This document shows positions 44,519 to 54,077 of a stretch of 64,000 nucleotides of DNA, in pieces. Origin of the DNA: Thalassospira profundimaris (lineage in GTDB: Bacteria > Pseudomonadota > Alphaproteobacteria > Rhodospirillales > Thalassospiraceae); assembly GCF_003326675.1 (NCBI RefSeq), contig NZ_JPWF01000001.1:186001-250000 (forward strand), read 5' to 3'. The notes under the pieces are model-generated. The model saw only the letters and a program-made list of their open reading frames with translations, did not search any database and was not told the origin of the DNA. The translations under genes were made by a program, and so were the position numbers. How positions within the stretch are numbered: position 1 is the first letter of the stretch; each line of letters opens with the position of its first letter.

Positions 44519-46642
44519 ATGTTTAATGTCGTCCGTAAGGAAATGCAGTGGGGCAATGCCAAACTGGTTCTTGAAACCGGTAAGATTGCTCGTCAGGCTG
44601 ATGGTGCCGTCAAGGTAACCTATGGTGAAACCGTCGTTCTTTGTACCGCTGTTGGCGCGAAACAGCCGCGCCCGGATGTCGACTTTTTCCCGCTGACCGT
44701 CAACTACCAGGAAAAAGCATTTGCTGCTGGCAAAATCCCGGGTGGTTTCTTCAAACGTGAAGGCCGTCCGTCGGAAAAAGAAACCCTTGTTTCGCGTCTG
44801 ATCGACCGTCCGATCCGCCCGCTGTTCCACCCGCAATACCGCAATGACACCCAGATCGTTTGTACCGTTCTGTCGCACGACATGGAAAATGATCCGGACG
44901 TCGTTTCGATGATCGGTACCTCGGCTGCGCTGACCATTTCCGGTCTGCCGTTCCTCGGCCCGATTGGTGCGGCACGCGTTGGTTACAAGGATGGTGAATA
45001 CCTTCTGAACCCGTCGACCGAAGCCATCAAGGAAAGCGAACTTGATCTGGTTGTTGCCGGTACCCGCGACGGCGTGATGATGGTTGAATCCGAAGCATCG
45101 GAACTGTCCGAAGAAATCATGCTTGGCGCTGTTAAATTTGGCCACGAGCAGTTCCAGGGCGTTCTTGACCTGATCATCGATCTGGCTGAAGAAGCTGCGA
45201 AAGAACCGCGCGAAGTTGCAGAACTTCCGGAAGGTTACGACGCACTGGTCGACAAAATCACCGGTCTGGGCACCGAAGGCCTCACCGCAGCATACGCAAA
45301 CGTTGTCAAACAGGAACGTTCGGCTGCTGTTTCGGCTGCCAAGGCTGACATCGTCGAGAAACTCGGTGATGACGTTGCCGATACGCTTAAAGGCAAAGTT
45401 TCCTCGATCATCAAAGATCTGGAAAAAGACATCGTTCGCGGTGCGATCCTGAAAACCGGCAAACGTATCGATGGCCGTACCGGTGCAGACGTTCGCCCGA
45501 TCCTTGGCGAAGTTTCGGTTCTGCCGCGTTCGCACGGTTCGTCGCTGTTTACCCGTGGTGAAACCCAGGCACTGGCAGTTGTTACCCTTGGTACCGGCCA
45601 GGACGAGCAGATCGTTGACGCACTTGACGGTGAATACCGTGAAAGCTTCATGCTGCATTACAACTTCCCGCCCTACTCGGTTGGTGAAGCTGGTCGTATG
45701 GGTTCGCCGGGCCGTCGTGAAATCGGTCACGGTAAACTGGCATGGCGTGCTCTGCACCCGCTGATGCCGGGCAAAGATGCCTTCCCTTACACCACGCGTA
45801 TCGTTTCCGAAGTTACCGAATCCAACGGTTCTTCGTCGATGGCAACCGTTTGCGCAAGCTCGCTTGCCATGATGGATGCAGGTGTTCCGCTGGCACGTCC
45901 GGTTGCGGGTATCGCAATGGGCCTGATCAAGGAAGCTGACGACTTTGCAGTTCTGTCGGACATCATGGGTGACGAAGATCACCTTGGTGACATGGACTTT
46001 AAAGTTGCCGGTACCGAGAACGGCATCACCTCGCTGCAGATGGACATCAAGATCACCTCTGTGACCCCGGAAATCATGCAGATCGCGCTGAAACAGGCAC
46101 GTGACGGTCGTCTGCACATTCTTGGCGAAATGGCCAAGGCTCTTCCGGAAGCACGTGGTGAAGTTTCAGGCAATGCCCCGACCATCACCCAGTTCTCGAT
46201 CCCGAAAGACAAAATCCGTGACGTTATCGGTTCGGGCGGCAAGGTCATTCGTGAAATCTGCGAAGAAACCGGTGCCAAGGTCGACATCGAAGACGATGGC
46301 TCGATCACCGTTGCACATACCGATGGTGCCAAAGGCAAGCAGGCCGTTGATTGGATCAAATCCATCGTTGCGGAACCTGAATTGAACCATATCTATGATG
46401 GTAAGGTTGTTAAGGCTGTTGATTTCGGTGCGTTCGTTAACTTCTTCGGCGCCCGTGATGGTCTTGTTCACATCTCCGAACTGGCACCTGAGCGTGTCAA
46501 ACAGGTTTCGGACATCGTGAAAGAAGGCGACCAGGTTAAAGTCAAGGTCATCGGTTTTGATGATCGCGGCAAAATCAAACTGTCGATGAAACGTGTCGAT
46601 CAGGAAACCGGTGCCGACCTCGAAGCAGGCGAAGCCGAATAA
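44519..46642 (+). CDS. pnp: polynucleotide phosphorylase
   Basis: A 707-residue 3'-5' phosphorolytic exoribonuclease, core of RNA decay. Two RNase PH domains (about 10-145 and 315-460) flank an all-helical linker. KH (near 560-610: I-G-S-G-G-K-V-I-R) and S1 (near 622-690: [16 protein letters not shown]) domains end the protein. RBS AGAGGAAG precedes ATG 44519. Confidence 0.97.
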   Translation: MFNVVRKEMQWGNAKLVLETGKIARQADGAVKVTYGETVVLCTAVGAKQPRPDVDFFPLTVNYQEKAFAAGKIPGGFFKREGRPSEKETLVSRLIDRPIRPLFHPQYRNDTQIVCTVLSHDMENDPDVVSMIGTSAALTISGLPFLGPIGAARVGYKDGEYLLNPSTEAIKESELDLVVAGTRDGVMMVESEASELSEEIMLGAVKFGHEQFQGVLDLIIDLAEEAAKEPREVAELPEGYDALVDKITGLGTEGLTAAYANVVKQERSAAVSAAKADIVEKLGDDVADTLKGKVSSIIKDLEKDIVRGAILKTGKRIDGRTGADVRPILGEVSVLPRSHGSSLFTRGETQALAVVTLGTGQDEQIVDALDGEYRESFMLHYNFPPYSVGEAGRMGSPGRREIGHGKLAWRALHPLMPGKDAFPYTTRIVSEVTESNGSSSMATVCASSLAMMDAGVPLARPVAGIAMGLIKEADDFAVLSDIMGDEDHLGDMDFKVAGTENGITSLQMDIKITSVTPEIMQIALKQARDGRLHILGEMAKALPEARGEVSGNAPTITQFSIPKDKIRDVIGSGGKVIREICEETGAKVDIEDDGSITVAHTDGAKGKQAVDWIKSIVAEPELNHIYDGKVVKAVDFGAFVNFFGARDGLVHISELAPERVKQVSDIVKEGDQVKVKVIGFDDRGKIKLSMKRVDQETGADLEAGEAE

Positions 46643-46726
46643 GCAAAACGGTATGCCGGACGGCGATAAAAACAAGACGTCGTCCGGCAATCTCAGCGAT
46701 ACAGGGGTGTCGCTGGCAATTGCCGA

Positions 46727-48136
46727 ATGGGAGAGACGAAGTTGAAAGCCCTTAAACCGCTCGTCATGTCGGGAAAAGAAGTCTTGCCAGTTATTGAAGG
46801 TGGCAAAGGCGTCGCTGTATCGACGGGTAAAAGCTCCGGCGCATGGGCTGCTGCCGGCGGTATCGGGACTTTTTCCGCTGTGAATGCCGACTCGTATGAC
46901 GAGAACGGCAACCTGGTTCCGATCGAATATACTGGAAAAAACCGCGGTGACCGGCATCAGGAACTGATTGCCTATGGTATCCGTGGTGGTATCGCGCAGG
47001 CGCAGATCGCACATGAAATGCGCAACGGCGAAGGTCGTTTGCACATGAACGTTCTGTGGGAAATGGGCGGTGCTGAACCGATTCTGCATGGTGTTCTTGA
47101 AGGTGCCAAAGGCCTTATCCACGGGGTTACCTGTGGCGCGGGCATGCCCTACAAGATCGCCCAGATTTCCGCACAATACGGCGTCCACTATTATCCGATC
47201 GTGTCTTCGGCCCGTGCGTTCCGCGCATTGTGGCTGCGTTCGTACAAGAAGACCCCGGAATGGCTGGGCGGCGTTGTTTACGAAGATCCGTGGCGTGCCG
47301 GTGGCCATAACGGCCTGTCGAACTCCGAAGACCCGCTGGTCCCGGAAGATCCGTTCCCGCGTGTTGCAGCCCTTCGTGAATTCATGAATTCCGTCGGTCT
47401 GAATGATGTTCCGATCATCATGGCAGGCGGCGTATGGTTCCTGCGTGATTTCGAAGACTGGATCGACAACCCGGAAGTTGCCCCGGTGGCCTTCCAGTTC
47501 GGTACCCGTCCGCTTCTGACCCAGGAAAGCGAGATTTCCGACGAATGGAAACAGCGTCTGACCGGTCTTCAGAACGGTGACGTGTCGTTGCATAAATTCA
47601 GCCCGACCGGCTTCTATAGCTCGGCCGTGCGCAACGCCTTCCTTGAAGACCTGCATCAGCGTTCCGACCGTCAGGTTCGTTATTCCCGTACGGCCGAGGC
47701 TGATCTGCATGTCGGTATCCCGCTGGGCCGTCGTGGTCGTCCGATCTATGTCCGTGAAGATGACGCGGACAAGGTTCGTGCATGGCTTGATGCCGGTTAC
47801 ACCGAAGGCATGCCGACTCCGGACGAGACCATGGTGTTTGTCACCCCGGAAAGTGCATTGACGATCAAAAAAGATCAGATCGATTGCATGGGCTGTCTGT
47901 CACAGTGCCAGTTCTCCAACTGGGAACAGCATGAAGGCACGACCGGCAAGCGCGCTGATCCGCGTTCCTTCTGTATCCAGAAGACGCTTCAGAACATTGC
48001 ACATGGTGCTGCGGTCGAAAATGAACTGATGTTTGCAGGTCATAATGCCTACAAATTCGGTGAAGACCCGTTCTATGCCAACGGTAATATTCCGACGGTC
48101 AAGGAACTGGTTGATCGCATCATGACTGGCGATTGA
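46727..48136 (+). CDS. NAD(P)H-dependent flavin oxidoreductase (nitronate monooxygenase-like)
   Basis: A 469-residue TIM-barrel FMN protein of the 2-nitropropane dioxygenase/FabK superfamily. Markers are A-A-G-G-I-G-T-F-S-A-V, G-V-T-C-G-A-G-M-P-Y, P-I-I-M-A-G-G-V-W and F-Q-F-G-T-R-P-L-L-T. It is about 120 residues longer than standard nitronate monooxygenases. The extra C-terminal region holds three cysteines in C-M-G-C-L-S-Q-C followed by another in S-F-C-I-Q, which could bind metal or an Fe-S cluster. The substrate is unknown. A strong terminator follows. ATG 46727 is used; a later start at M-S-G-K (codon 14) is possible. Confidence 0.75.
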   Translation: MGETKLKALKPLVMSGKEVLPVIEGGKGVAVSTGKSSGAWAAAGGIGTFSAVNADSYDENGNLVPIEYTGKNRGDRHQELIAYGIRGGIAQAQIAHEMRNGEGRLHMNVLWEMGGAEPILHGVLEGAKGLIHGVTCGAGMPYKIAQISAQYGVHYYPIVSSARAFRALWLRSYKKTPEWLGGVVYEDPWRAGGHNGLSNSEDPLVPEDPFPRVAALREFMNSVGLNDVPIIMAGGVWFLRDFEDWIDNPEVAPVAFQFGTRPLLTQESEISDEWKQRLTGLQNGDVSLHKFSPTGFYSSAVRNAFLEDLHQRSDRQVRYSRTAEADLHVGIPLGRRGRPIYVREDDADKVRAWLDAGYTEGMPTPDETMVFVTPESALTIKKDQIDCMGCLSQCQFSNWEQHEGTTGKRADPRSFCIQKTLQNIAHGAAVENELMFAGHNAYKFGEDPFYANGNIPTVKELVDRIMTGD

Positions 48137-48160
48137 TCAAAAGAATCGCATGCAAGTTTG

Positions 48161-48187
48161 AAAAGGGCCGGTTTTCCGGCCCTTTTT
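48161..48187 (+). terminator. terminator after the flavin oxidoreductase
   Basis: AAAAGGGCCGG and CCGGCCCTTTTT around loop TTTT, with further T-rich sequence. Confidence 0.9.
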
Positions 48188-48324
48188 GTTTTTTCGCCTA
48201 GAATTTCTACATCTTATTGTAGTTGATCAAAATCAAAGAATCGTGCGTTCGGGTTCTCTAGTGTGATCCTGGGATTGAACGGAACCGCAATCATCGGTTT
48301 CCAGAAAACGATAGGGGCAAAGAC

Positions 48325-48765
48325 ATGAGAACCACTTCGCGTCCATATACCGACGCCTTGAACCGACTAAAAGACGCCAACCTGCGTCCGACGCGTCAGC
48401 GTCTGGCATTGGCACGGCTTTTGTTTGAAAACGGTCATCGCCACGTCACCGCTGAACAGCTTCATTCCGAAGCCATGACCAACAGCATCAAGGTATCGCT
48501 GGCAACTGTGTACAACACCCTGCATCAATTTACCGATGCCGGCCTGTTGACCGAAATCGTCATTGATCCGGGCCGGTCCTATTTCGATACCAATACGGCA
48601 CCGCATTACCATTTCTATTGCGAGGAAGACGGGCTTCTGTCCGATATCCCGGCGGATACGGTTCAGATTGACGGCATTCCGAACATGCCAAGCGGCACGG
48701 AACTGGCATCGGTTGACCTTGTTTTCCGGTTGCGTCGCAATTGTTCCGCACAGAACGCTGCCTGA
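48325..48765 (+). CDS. irr: Irr-type Fur family iron response regulator
   Basis: A 146-residue Fur-family protein of the alphaproteobacterial Irr branch. DNA-binding helix: K-V-S-L-A-T-V-Y-N-T-L-H-Q-F. The Irr-typical histidine-rich site H-Y-H-F-Y-C-E-E-D-G is present. Irr controls heme synthesis and iron genes according to heme status and is degraded when heme is available. The N-terminal Cys-Pro heme regulatory motif of Bradyrhizobium Irr is missing (D-A-N-L-R-P-T-R-Q-R). A short inverted repeat CTACA/TGTAG lies at 48207-48222 in its promoter region. A 14-bp terminator follows. Confidence 0.88.
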   Translation: MRTTSRPYTDALNRLKDANLRPTRQRLALARLLFENGHRHVTAEQLHSEAMTNSIKVSLATVYNTLHQFTDAGLLTEIVIDPGRSYFDTNTAPHYHFYCEEDGLLSDIPADTVQIDGIPNMPSGTELASVDLVFRLRRNCSAQNAA

Positions 48766-48893
48766 TGGCTGGCGTGCGCGGGAATGATGTGTGACCACAT
48801 GATATCTGGTGCGTAACAACCAGATGAAATCCGCGATGTGCCCGGTGCAAATTGCCCCTGTACCGGTTGACGATACGGAATTTCAGGACACAT

Positions 48894-48933
48894 AAGAAGG
48901 CGGCGGGACCATAACCCCGCCGCCTTCTTTTTT
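48894..48933 (+). terminator. strong terminator between irr and rubrerythrin
   Basis: A perfect 14-bp stem (48894-48907 with 48916-48929) around an 8-base loop, followed by T. The A/T-rich outer base pairs make it potentially bidirectional. Confidence 0.9.
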
Positions 48934-48991
48934 AAGTCTTTCGCAGGGCTGTTTTGCAGCCTGTTGCGAACAATAACAAAGGACAGCGCAC

Positions 48992-49420
48992 ATGGCGCTC
49001 AAGGGAACCCGGACCGAGAAAAATCTGCGCGATGCCTTTGCTGCAGAAGCCCAGACCAACCGCCGTTATCTGTATTTCGCCCAGCAGGCAGATATTGAGG
49101 GCGAAAGCGAGGCGGCCGAGCTTTTCAGAACCGCTGCCGAGGCCGAAACAGGACATGCTTTCGGGCATCTGGAGTTTCTGGAAGCACTTGGTGATCCATT
49201 GACCGGAAAGCCGCTTGGCAGCACACGGCGTAACCTTGAAGCGGCCCTTGCCCATGAAAAGGACGAAGCCGAAACGCGCTATCCCGATATGGCGAAGGTC
49301 GCCCGCGAAGAGGGGCTTGAAGACATCGCTGCATGGTTTGAAAGCCTGGCACGCGGCGAGGCCGCCCATGCAGATCGCATTGATCGTTTGTTGACGCGTA
49401 TGTCGGGCAAACAAGACTGA
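48992..49420 (+). CDS. rubrerythrin-type diiron protein (erythrin)
   Basis: A 142-residue four-helix-bundle protein with the ferritin-like diiron ligands in E-A-Q-T-N-R-R-Y, E-A-E-T-G-H-A and A-R-G-E-A-A-H-A-D-R. It ends after the bundle, so the C-terminal rubredoxin domain of classical rubrerythrin is missing; electrons must come from another protein. Such proteins reduce hydrogen peroxide. It follows irr, a peroxide- and heme-linked regulator. RBS AAAGGA precedes ATG 48992. Confidence 0.87.
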   Translation: MALKGTRTEKNLRDAFAAEAQTNRRYLYFAQQADIEGESEAAELFRTAAEAETGHAFGHLEFLEALGDPLTGKPLGSTRRNLEAALAHEKDEAETRYPDMAKVAREEGLEDIAAWFESLARGEAAHADRIDRLLTRMSGKQD

Positions 49421-49520
49421 TCCGGGCCGGCCAGAGATCGCCAAAACGTGATTTGTTACGGGTGACGGAATTTCCGAAAGTTCGGGCGACCAGACCCAAA
49501 ACCATCTACAGGAAAACGTG

Positions 49521-49805
49521 ATGTATGTCGTTTCGCTGACCTATAAGGTGCCACTTGAACAGGTTGATGCCCATATCGACGCGCATATCGCATGGCTGAA
49601 ATCGGCCTATGCCAAGGGGATGTTTCTGGCATCCGGGCGCAAGGTTCCACGCGATGGCGGCGTGATTCTGGCCCGTGGGGATCGCAAAGGTCTTGAGGAA
49701 GAGCTGACCCGCGATCCGTTCCATCAACATGATCTGGCGGATTACAGCATTACCGAATTTGAACCGGCCATGGTTGCCAACGGGCTTGAAGCACTGAAAG
49801 CCTGA
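49521..49805 (+). CDS. YciI family protein
   Basis: A 94-residue dimeric alpha/beta-barrel (ferredoxin-like) protein of the YciI family. The conserved H-I-A-W-L-K, G-M-F-L-A-S-G-R and R-D-P-F-H-Q-H-D-L-A patterns are visible, including the H-D pair proposed as active site. The function is not established. ATG 49521 has AGGA seven bases upstream; the GTG just before it is in frame. Confidence 0.85.
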   Translation: MYVVSLTYKVPLEQVDAHIDAHIAWLKSAYAKGMFLASGRKVPRDGGVILARGDRKGLEEELTRDPFHQHDLADYSITEFEPAMVANGLEALKA

Positions 49806-49831
49806 CCACCGGCTTGGATTCCGGACAGAAC

Positions 49832-49859
49832 AAGGGGGCATCTGCCCCCTTTGTTGTTT
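49832..49859 (+). terminator. terminator after the YciI gene
   Basis: AAGGGGGC / GCCCCCTT with loop ATCT, followed by TTGTTGTTT. It lies between convergent transcripts (YciI and eutBC). Confidence 0.8.
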
Positions 49860-49864
49860 GGGGA

Positions 49865-50638
49865 TCACCCTTCGATCAGGGCCGGGTTGGATGAATTGTC
49901 TTTTAAGGCAACGCCAGACAGGCCAAGCTTGCGTGCCTCGATCATCAGATAGGCGATCTTTTCAGCGGCCTTCTGCGGGGCCAGTCCGGCCGGTCGAATA
50001 TTGGACACACAATTGCGATCGGCATTGGATCGACCGCGCTTTGGGCACCAGGTCAGATAGGCACCAAGGGAGTCTGCACTCGACAATCCCGGTCGTTCCC
50101 CGATCAGCATCACGGTCAGTCTGGCACCCAGTGCCGCCCCGACTTCATCGCCAAGCCCGACCCGGGACTGGGTCGCCAACGTGATTGGCGCAATTGACCA
50201 GCTATCACCCAGACGATCGAGAATAAGCGACAAGGTATTGGCGGCGTGATCATGGGTTGCGCGCGCCGATAGGCCATCTGCAAGGATGAAGGCCACATCA
50301 TATGAACCCTTGTGATCGGCCAATGTTTGGGCCGAGGCATCATCAAGCAACCGGCCAAGGTCCGGGCGTTGCAAATAGGTTGCCCGATCCGGGGCTGCGG
50401 AATGCACATCAATAACCGCGTGATTAATCGTGCCAAGTTGTGCGCGTAGGCCATCGGCATCGAAGGCCATATGCACGGAATCGCGGGCCCGGGCATGGGC
50501 CATCTGGAATTCAAGCAACCGTTCGGTCGGCAACCCGTCGCCAACCCGGCCAAGGCCGATCCTGGCATCGGTATGGATGCGCAAGGCGTTCCAGGGATCA
50601 AGGCCGCTCGGGATTTTCTTATTGCTCAGATTGTCCAT
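49865..50638 (-). CDS. eutC: ethanolamine ammonia-lyase small subunit
   Basis: A 257-residue subunit of the B12-dependent ethanolamine ammonia-lyase, which turns ethanolamine into acetaldehyde and ammonia. Motifs include R-I-G-L-G-R-V-G, Q-R-P-D-L-G-R and L-I-G-E-R-P-G-L-S-S-A-D-S-L-G-A-Y, and near the C-terminus N-C-V-S-N-I-R. ATG 50638 overlaps the eutB stop, giving coupled translation. No microcompartment shell genes or eutA reactivase are in the window, so this is the minimal cytosolic form. Confidence 0.93.
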   Translation of the reverse strand: MDNLSNKKIPSGLDPWNALRIHTDARIGLGRVGDGLPTERLLEFQMAHARARDSVHMAFDADGLRAQLGTINHAVIDVHSAAPDRATYLQRPDLGRLLDDASAQTLADHKGSYDVAFILADGLSARATHDHAANTLSLILDRLGDSWSIAPITLATQSRVGLGDEVGAALGARLTVMLIGERPGLSSADSLGAYLTWCPKRGRSNADRNCVSNIRPAGLAPQKAAEKIAYLMIEARKLGLSGVALKDNSSNPALIEG

Positions 50639-52029
50639 CACGCGGCCCCCGACCAAGCCAGAAGATTCTGGGCGGCCTGCCCATCCAGTTGCGGACGGGT
50701 GCGACCATTCTGATCAAGGATTTCCATCTTGCGCAGCCAGGCGGCAAATTCCGGTGCCGGTTCCAACCCAAGCACCGAGCGCAGATACATCGCATCGTGG
50801 AAGCTTGTGCTTTGATAATTCAGCATGATGTCATCGGCGCCGGGGACGCCGATAACAAAGTTGCACCCGGCAACACCAAGCAGGGTCAGAAGATTATCCA
50901 TATCATCCTGATCGGCTTCGGCATGGTTGGTGTAACAGACGTCACAACCCATCGGCACGCCAAGCAGCTTGCCACAGAAATGGTCTTCAAGACCGGCGCG
51001 TGTGATTTGTTTGCCATCAAACAAATATTCCGGCCCGATGAAGCCGACGACGGTATTGACCAAAAGCGGCGAATATTTACGGGCCACGGCATAGGCGCGG
51101 GTTTCCACCGTTTGCTGATCAATCCCTTCATGGGCGTCTGCGGACAAGGCGGCACCCTGTCCGGTTTCGAAATACATGACGTTACTGCCAACCGTGCCGC
51201 GTTTCAGGCCCTTGGCGGCATCTTCGGCCTCGGCCAGCATGGCTTGGGTAATGCCGAAACTTTCATTGGCCTTTTGGGTCCCGGCAATTGATTGAAACAC
51301 CAGATCAACCGGGGCATTGCGGGCCATGACGTCAATGGCCGTTGTGACATGGGCGAGAACGCAGGATTGGGTCGGAATATCGATCCGTTCGCGGACTTCA
51401 TCAATCAGTTTAAGAAGCTCGATCATTGTTTCCGGGCTGTCGGTTGCCGGATTGATGCCAATGACCGCATCACCACTGCCATGCATCAGACCATCAAGGA
51501 TGGATGCGGCAACACCGGCCGGGTCATCGGTCGGGTGGTTGGGCTGCAAGCGCACAGCCAAATGACCGGGAAGGCCGATGGTATTGCGAAACGCGGTAAC
51601 CACATGGCATTTCTTGGCAACTGCAATCAGGTCCTGATTGCGCATCAACTTGGAAACAGCAGCCACCATTTCCGGGGTCAGACCGGGGGCAAGATTTCGA
51701 AGAACTTCCGGCGTAGCCTCGTCACCCAGAAGCCAGTTGCGAAATTCCCCAACCGTCAGGGACGCAACCGGGGCAAAGGCATCGGCATCATGATCATCCA
51801 TGATCATGCGCGTAACGTCATCGTCCTCGTAGGGAACCAGTGCCTCGTTCAGGAACCGTTTAAGGGGCACATCGGCCAGTGCAAAGCGCGCAGCCACCCG
51901 TTCTTCATCCGATCCTGCGGCCAGCCCGGCCAGAACATCGCCCGAACGCAACGGACTTGCCTTTGCCATCAAGGTTTTAAGATCGGGAAATGTAAAGCGT
52001 TCGAAACTGAATGGCGCACCGGTTTGCAA
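50638..52029 (-). CDS. eutB: ethanolamine ammonia-lyase large subunit
   Basis: A 463-residue TIM-barrel subunit binding adenosylcobalamin and substrate. Segments such as G-D-A-V-I-G-I-N-P-A-T-D-S and Y-F-E-T-G-Q-G-A-A-L-S-A-D-A-H are typical. The start is TTG 52029, supported by AGGAGA six bases upstream; no better ATG exists nearby. No adjacent regulator or ethanolamine permease was seen; the 168 bp upstream holds no recognised gene. Confidence 0.94.
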   Translation of the reverse strand: MQTGAPFSFERFTFPDLKTLMAKASPLRSGDVLAGLAAGSDEERVAARFALADVPLKRFLNEALVPYEDDDVTRMIMDDHDADAFAPVASLTVGEFRNWLLGDEATPEVLRNLAPGLTPEMVAAVSKLMRNQDLIAVAKKCHVVTAFRNTIGLPGHLAVRLQPNHPTDDPAGVAASILDGLMHGSGDAVIGINPATDSPETMIELLKLIDEVRERIDIPTQSCVLAHVTTAIDVMARNAPVDLVFQSIAGTQKANESFGITQAMLAEAEDAAKGLKRGTVGSNVMYFETGQGAALSADAHEGIDQQTVETRAYAVARKYSPLLVNTVVGFIGPEYLFDGKQITRAGLEDHFCGKLLGVPMGCDVCYTNHAEADQDDMDNLLTLLGVAGCNFVIGVPGADDIMLNYQSTSFHDAMYLRSVLGLEPAPEFAAWLRKMEILDQNGRTRPQLDGQAAQNLLAWSGAA

Positions 52030-52197
52030 GTTCTGTCTCCTGAAGCATCAATCACGCCATATGAGGTTTTTACCCGTCTTATCATACGGTTATCTTTGGC
52101 CCGTGCCGGGGCCAAAGACAGGTGATCAGAATGCTTCTATGGAACCAGAAAATTCCCCAAATGCAAAGTTTTTAATCAAAAAGAAAGTCGCGCCTGC

Positions 52198-53022
52198 CTA
52201 TTGAGCAGCAAGCGCGGTTTCATTGCGTGGATTGCGCAGGATCGCCGTATCATGGCGGCTGTCTGTCTGATCGCTTGGACCGCGCAGGACGACGTGGCGA
52301 TGTCCAAGCGAATTCAGTTCGACATGTCCGTCGACCTGATAGACATCGCGCAGTAAATCACGATCAATCACCTCGGCACATGGGCCAAAGGCCACCATCC
52401 TGCCATCGCGAATGGCCATGGCCTGATCGCAATATTGCAGGGCATGGTTCAAATCGTGAATGGCAATCAGCACGATGATATTTTGCCCTTTGGCGATATC
52501 GCGCATGAAAGACAGAACTTCCATCTGGCGATGCAGATCAAGGGCGGAAGTCGGTTCATCCATCAACAGAATCTTGGGATCACGCACCAGTGTCTGGGCA
52601 ATCGCGACCAGCTGGCGTTGACCGCCGCTAAGCTCGCCAAGGTTGCGCCCAGATAGATTGGAAATGCGCAAGGCCGCCAAAATCTCGTCAATCCGTTCAA
52701 GTTCATCGGCCTTTACCCGCAGGCTCGATCCCTGCTTGGCGGCCAGAATGATGGATTCGTAGACCGTCAGAACCGCGGTTGATCCGGTATCCTGTGGCAT
52801 ATAGCAGATGGTGTTACGATCCTTGGTTTTGGTGCCAAGTTCGACCACCCCGGTACCCTTGGCCAATCCGGCAATGCGTTTGAACAGGCTTGATTTGCCT
52901 GCGGCATTTGGGCCGATCACGGCGGTAACAGTGCCCGGTTGAATGACCGGGGTTGTGATGCCCGATACCACCTGAACGTTGCCATAGCGGGTGCCGATAT
53001 CATTAAGGCGAAGCGTTACCAT
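52198..53022 (-). CDS. iron-siderophore ABC transporter, ATP-binding protein (FecE/FhuC-like)
   Basis: A 274-residue ATPase of the FecCD/BtuCD type. Walker A reads G-P-N-A-A-G-K-S-S, the signature L-S-G-G-Q-R-Q-L-V-A-I-A-Q-T-L, and Walker B I-L-L-M-D-E-P-T-S-A-L-D. It powers uptake of a ferric siderophore or related chelate. ATG 53022 has GGAGGAAAT upstream and overlaps the permease gene by seven bases. The last gene of the three-gene operon. Confidence 0.88.
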   Translation of the reverse strand: MVTLRLNDIGTRYGNVQVVSGITTPVIQPGTVTAVIGPNAAGKSSLFKRIAGLAKGTGVVELGTKTKDRNTICYMPQDTGSTAVLTVYESIILAAKQGSSLRVKADELERIDEILAALRISNLSGRNLGELSGGQRQLVAIAQTLVRDPKILLMDEPTSALDLHRQMEVLSFMRDIAKGQNIIVLIAIHDLNHALQYCDQAMAIRDGRMVAFGPCAEVIDRDLLRDVYQVDGHVELNSLGHRHVVLRGPSDQTDSRHDTAILRNPRNETALAAQ

Positions 53023-54077
53023 GATTTCCTCCGACTTGCGAAAATCAGCGAGAAGAAGAAGGGCACGCCAACAAGGGCGGTAATCACCCCGATCGGCAGG
53101 ATCGCACCCGGGATCAGCAATTTCGACAGAACCGACGTTGCCGACAGGATCAAGGCCCCGCACAGAACGGATGCCGGCAGGAAGAAGCGTTGATCTTCAC
53201 CTACCAGCATGCGGGCGATATGCGGACCAACAAGACCGATAAAACCAATGGTGCCAACAAAGGAAACCGGGATGGCAGCCAGCATACTGACGATCAGCAT
53301 AGTGCGCAGACGAAGTCCCTGTACATTGACGCCAAAGCTTTCAGCCTTGGCATCGCCAAGTCGAAGGGCGGTCAATGCCCAAGCCTGACGCACAAAGAGA
53401 GGCAAAGCGATGGCCACGGCAATGGCGGTAACCGCCACCTTGGTCCAGGTCGCCTTGACCAGACTGCCCATGGTCCAGAATACAACCGCGGCAAGGGCCT
53501 GTTCGCTGGCAAGATATTGCAGCAAAGCCAGAAGCGCGTTGAAGGTAAAGACCAGCGCAATGCCCAAAAGAACGATGGTTTCCACCGTAACGCCACGCAT
53601 GCGGCTAAAGAAATGAATGATCAGGGCCGTTGCCATCGCCATAACAAAGGCATTGATCGGAATGATGAAATCAACAAAAGCCGGCAGCAAAGCCACACCC
53701 AGAACCAGTGCCAGTGCCGCGCCAAAACCGGCGGCAGCCGAAATGCCAAGTGTAAAGGGGCTGGCGAGCGGATTGGCAAGAATGGTTTGCATCTGGGCAC
53801 CTGCCGTCGACAGGGCCGCACCGACGGTCAGCGCCATCAGGGCAATCGGCATCCGGATTTCCCAGATGACAACCCGCATCTGATCGCTGGCCGACCAGGG
53901 ATCAAGCAATGTGGCGATCACATCGCTGAGCGGATAGTTCGCAGGTCCGGTCGCCAGATCAATGGCAAAGGACAAAAACAAAGCCCCGCCCATCGCGAGC
54001 AGGATCATAAAACGACGCAAGGAGCGCGCTTTGTAATGCGCGCTCCCGGCTTCGATACTGATTTGATTGGTCGACAT
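53016..54077 (-). CDS. iron-siderophore ABC transporter permease (FecCD family)
   Basis: A 353-residue permease with about nine to ten transmembrane helices. Family patterns include R-M-P-I-A-L-M-A-L-T-V-G-A-A-L-S-T-A-G-A-Q-M-Q, N-P-L-A-S-P-F-T-L-G-I-S and G-F-I-G-L-V-G-P-H-I-A-R. A single permease gene implies a homodimer. Its start overlaps the binding-protein stop by one base. Confidence 0.9.
   Translation of the reverse strand: MSTNQISIEAGSAHYKARSLRRFMILLAMGGALFLSFAIDLATGPANYPLSDVIATLLDPWSASDQMRVVIWEIRMPIALMALTVGAALSTAGAQMQTILANPLASPFTLGISAAAGFGAALALVLGVALLPAFVDFIIPINAFVMAMATALIIHFFSRMRGVTVETIVLLGIALVFTFNALLALLQYLASEQALAAVVFWTMGSLVKATWTKVAVTAIAVAIALPLFVRQAWALTALRLGDAKAESFGVNVQGLRLRTMLIVSMLAAIPVSFVGTIGFIGLVGPHIARMLVGEDQRFFLPASVLCGALILSATSVLSKLLIPGAILPIGVITALVGVPFFFSLIFASRRKSW

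Noticed and set aside
44453..47710. Two long minus-strand open frames (554 and 514 codons)
   Set aside because: They lie opposite pnp and the flavin oxidoreductase and show no recognisable motif or ribosome binding site.
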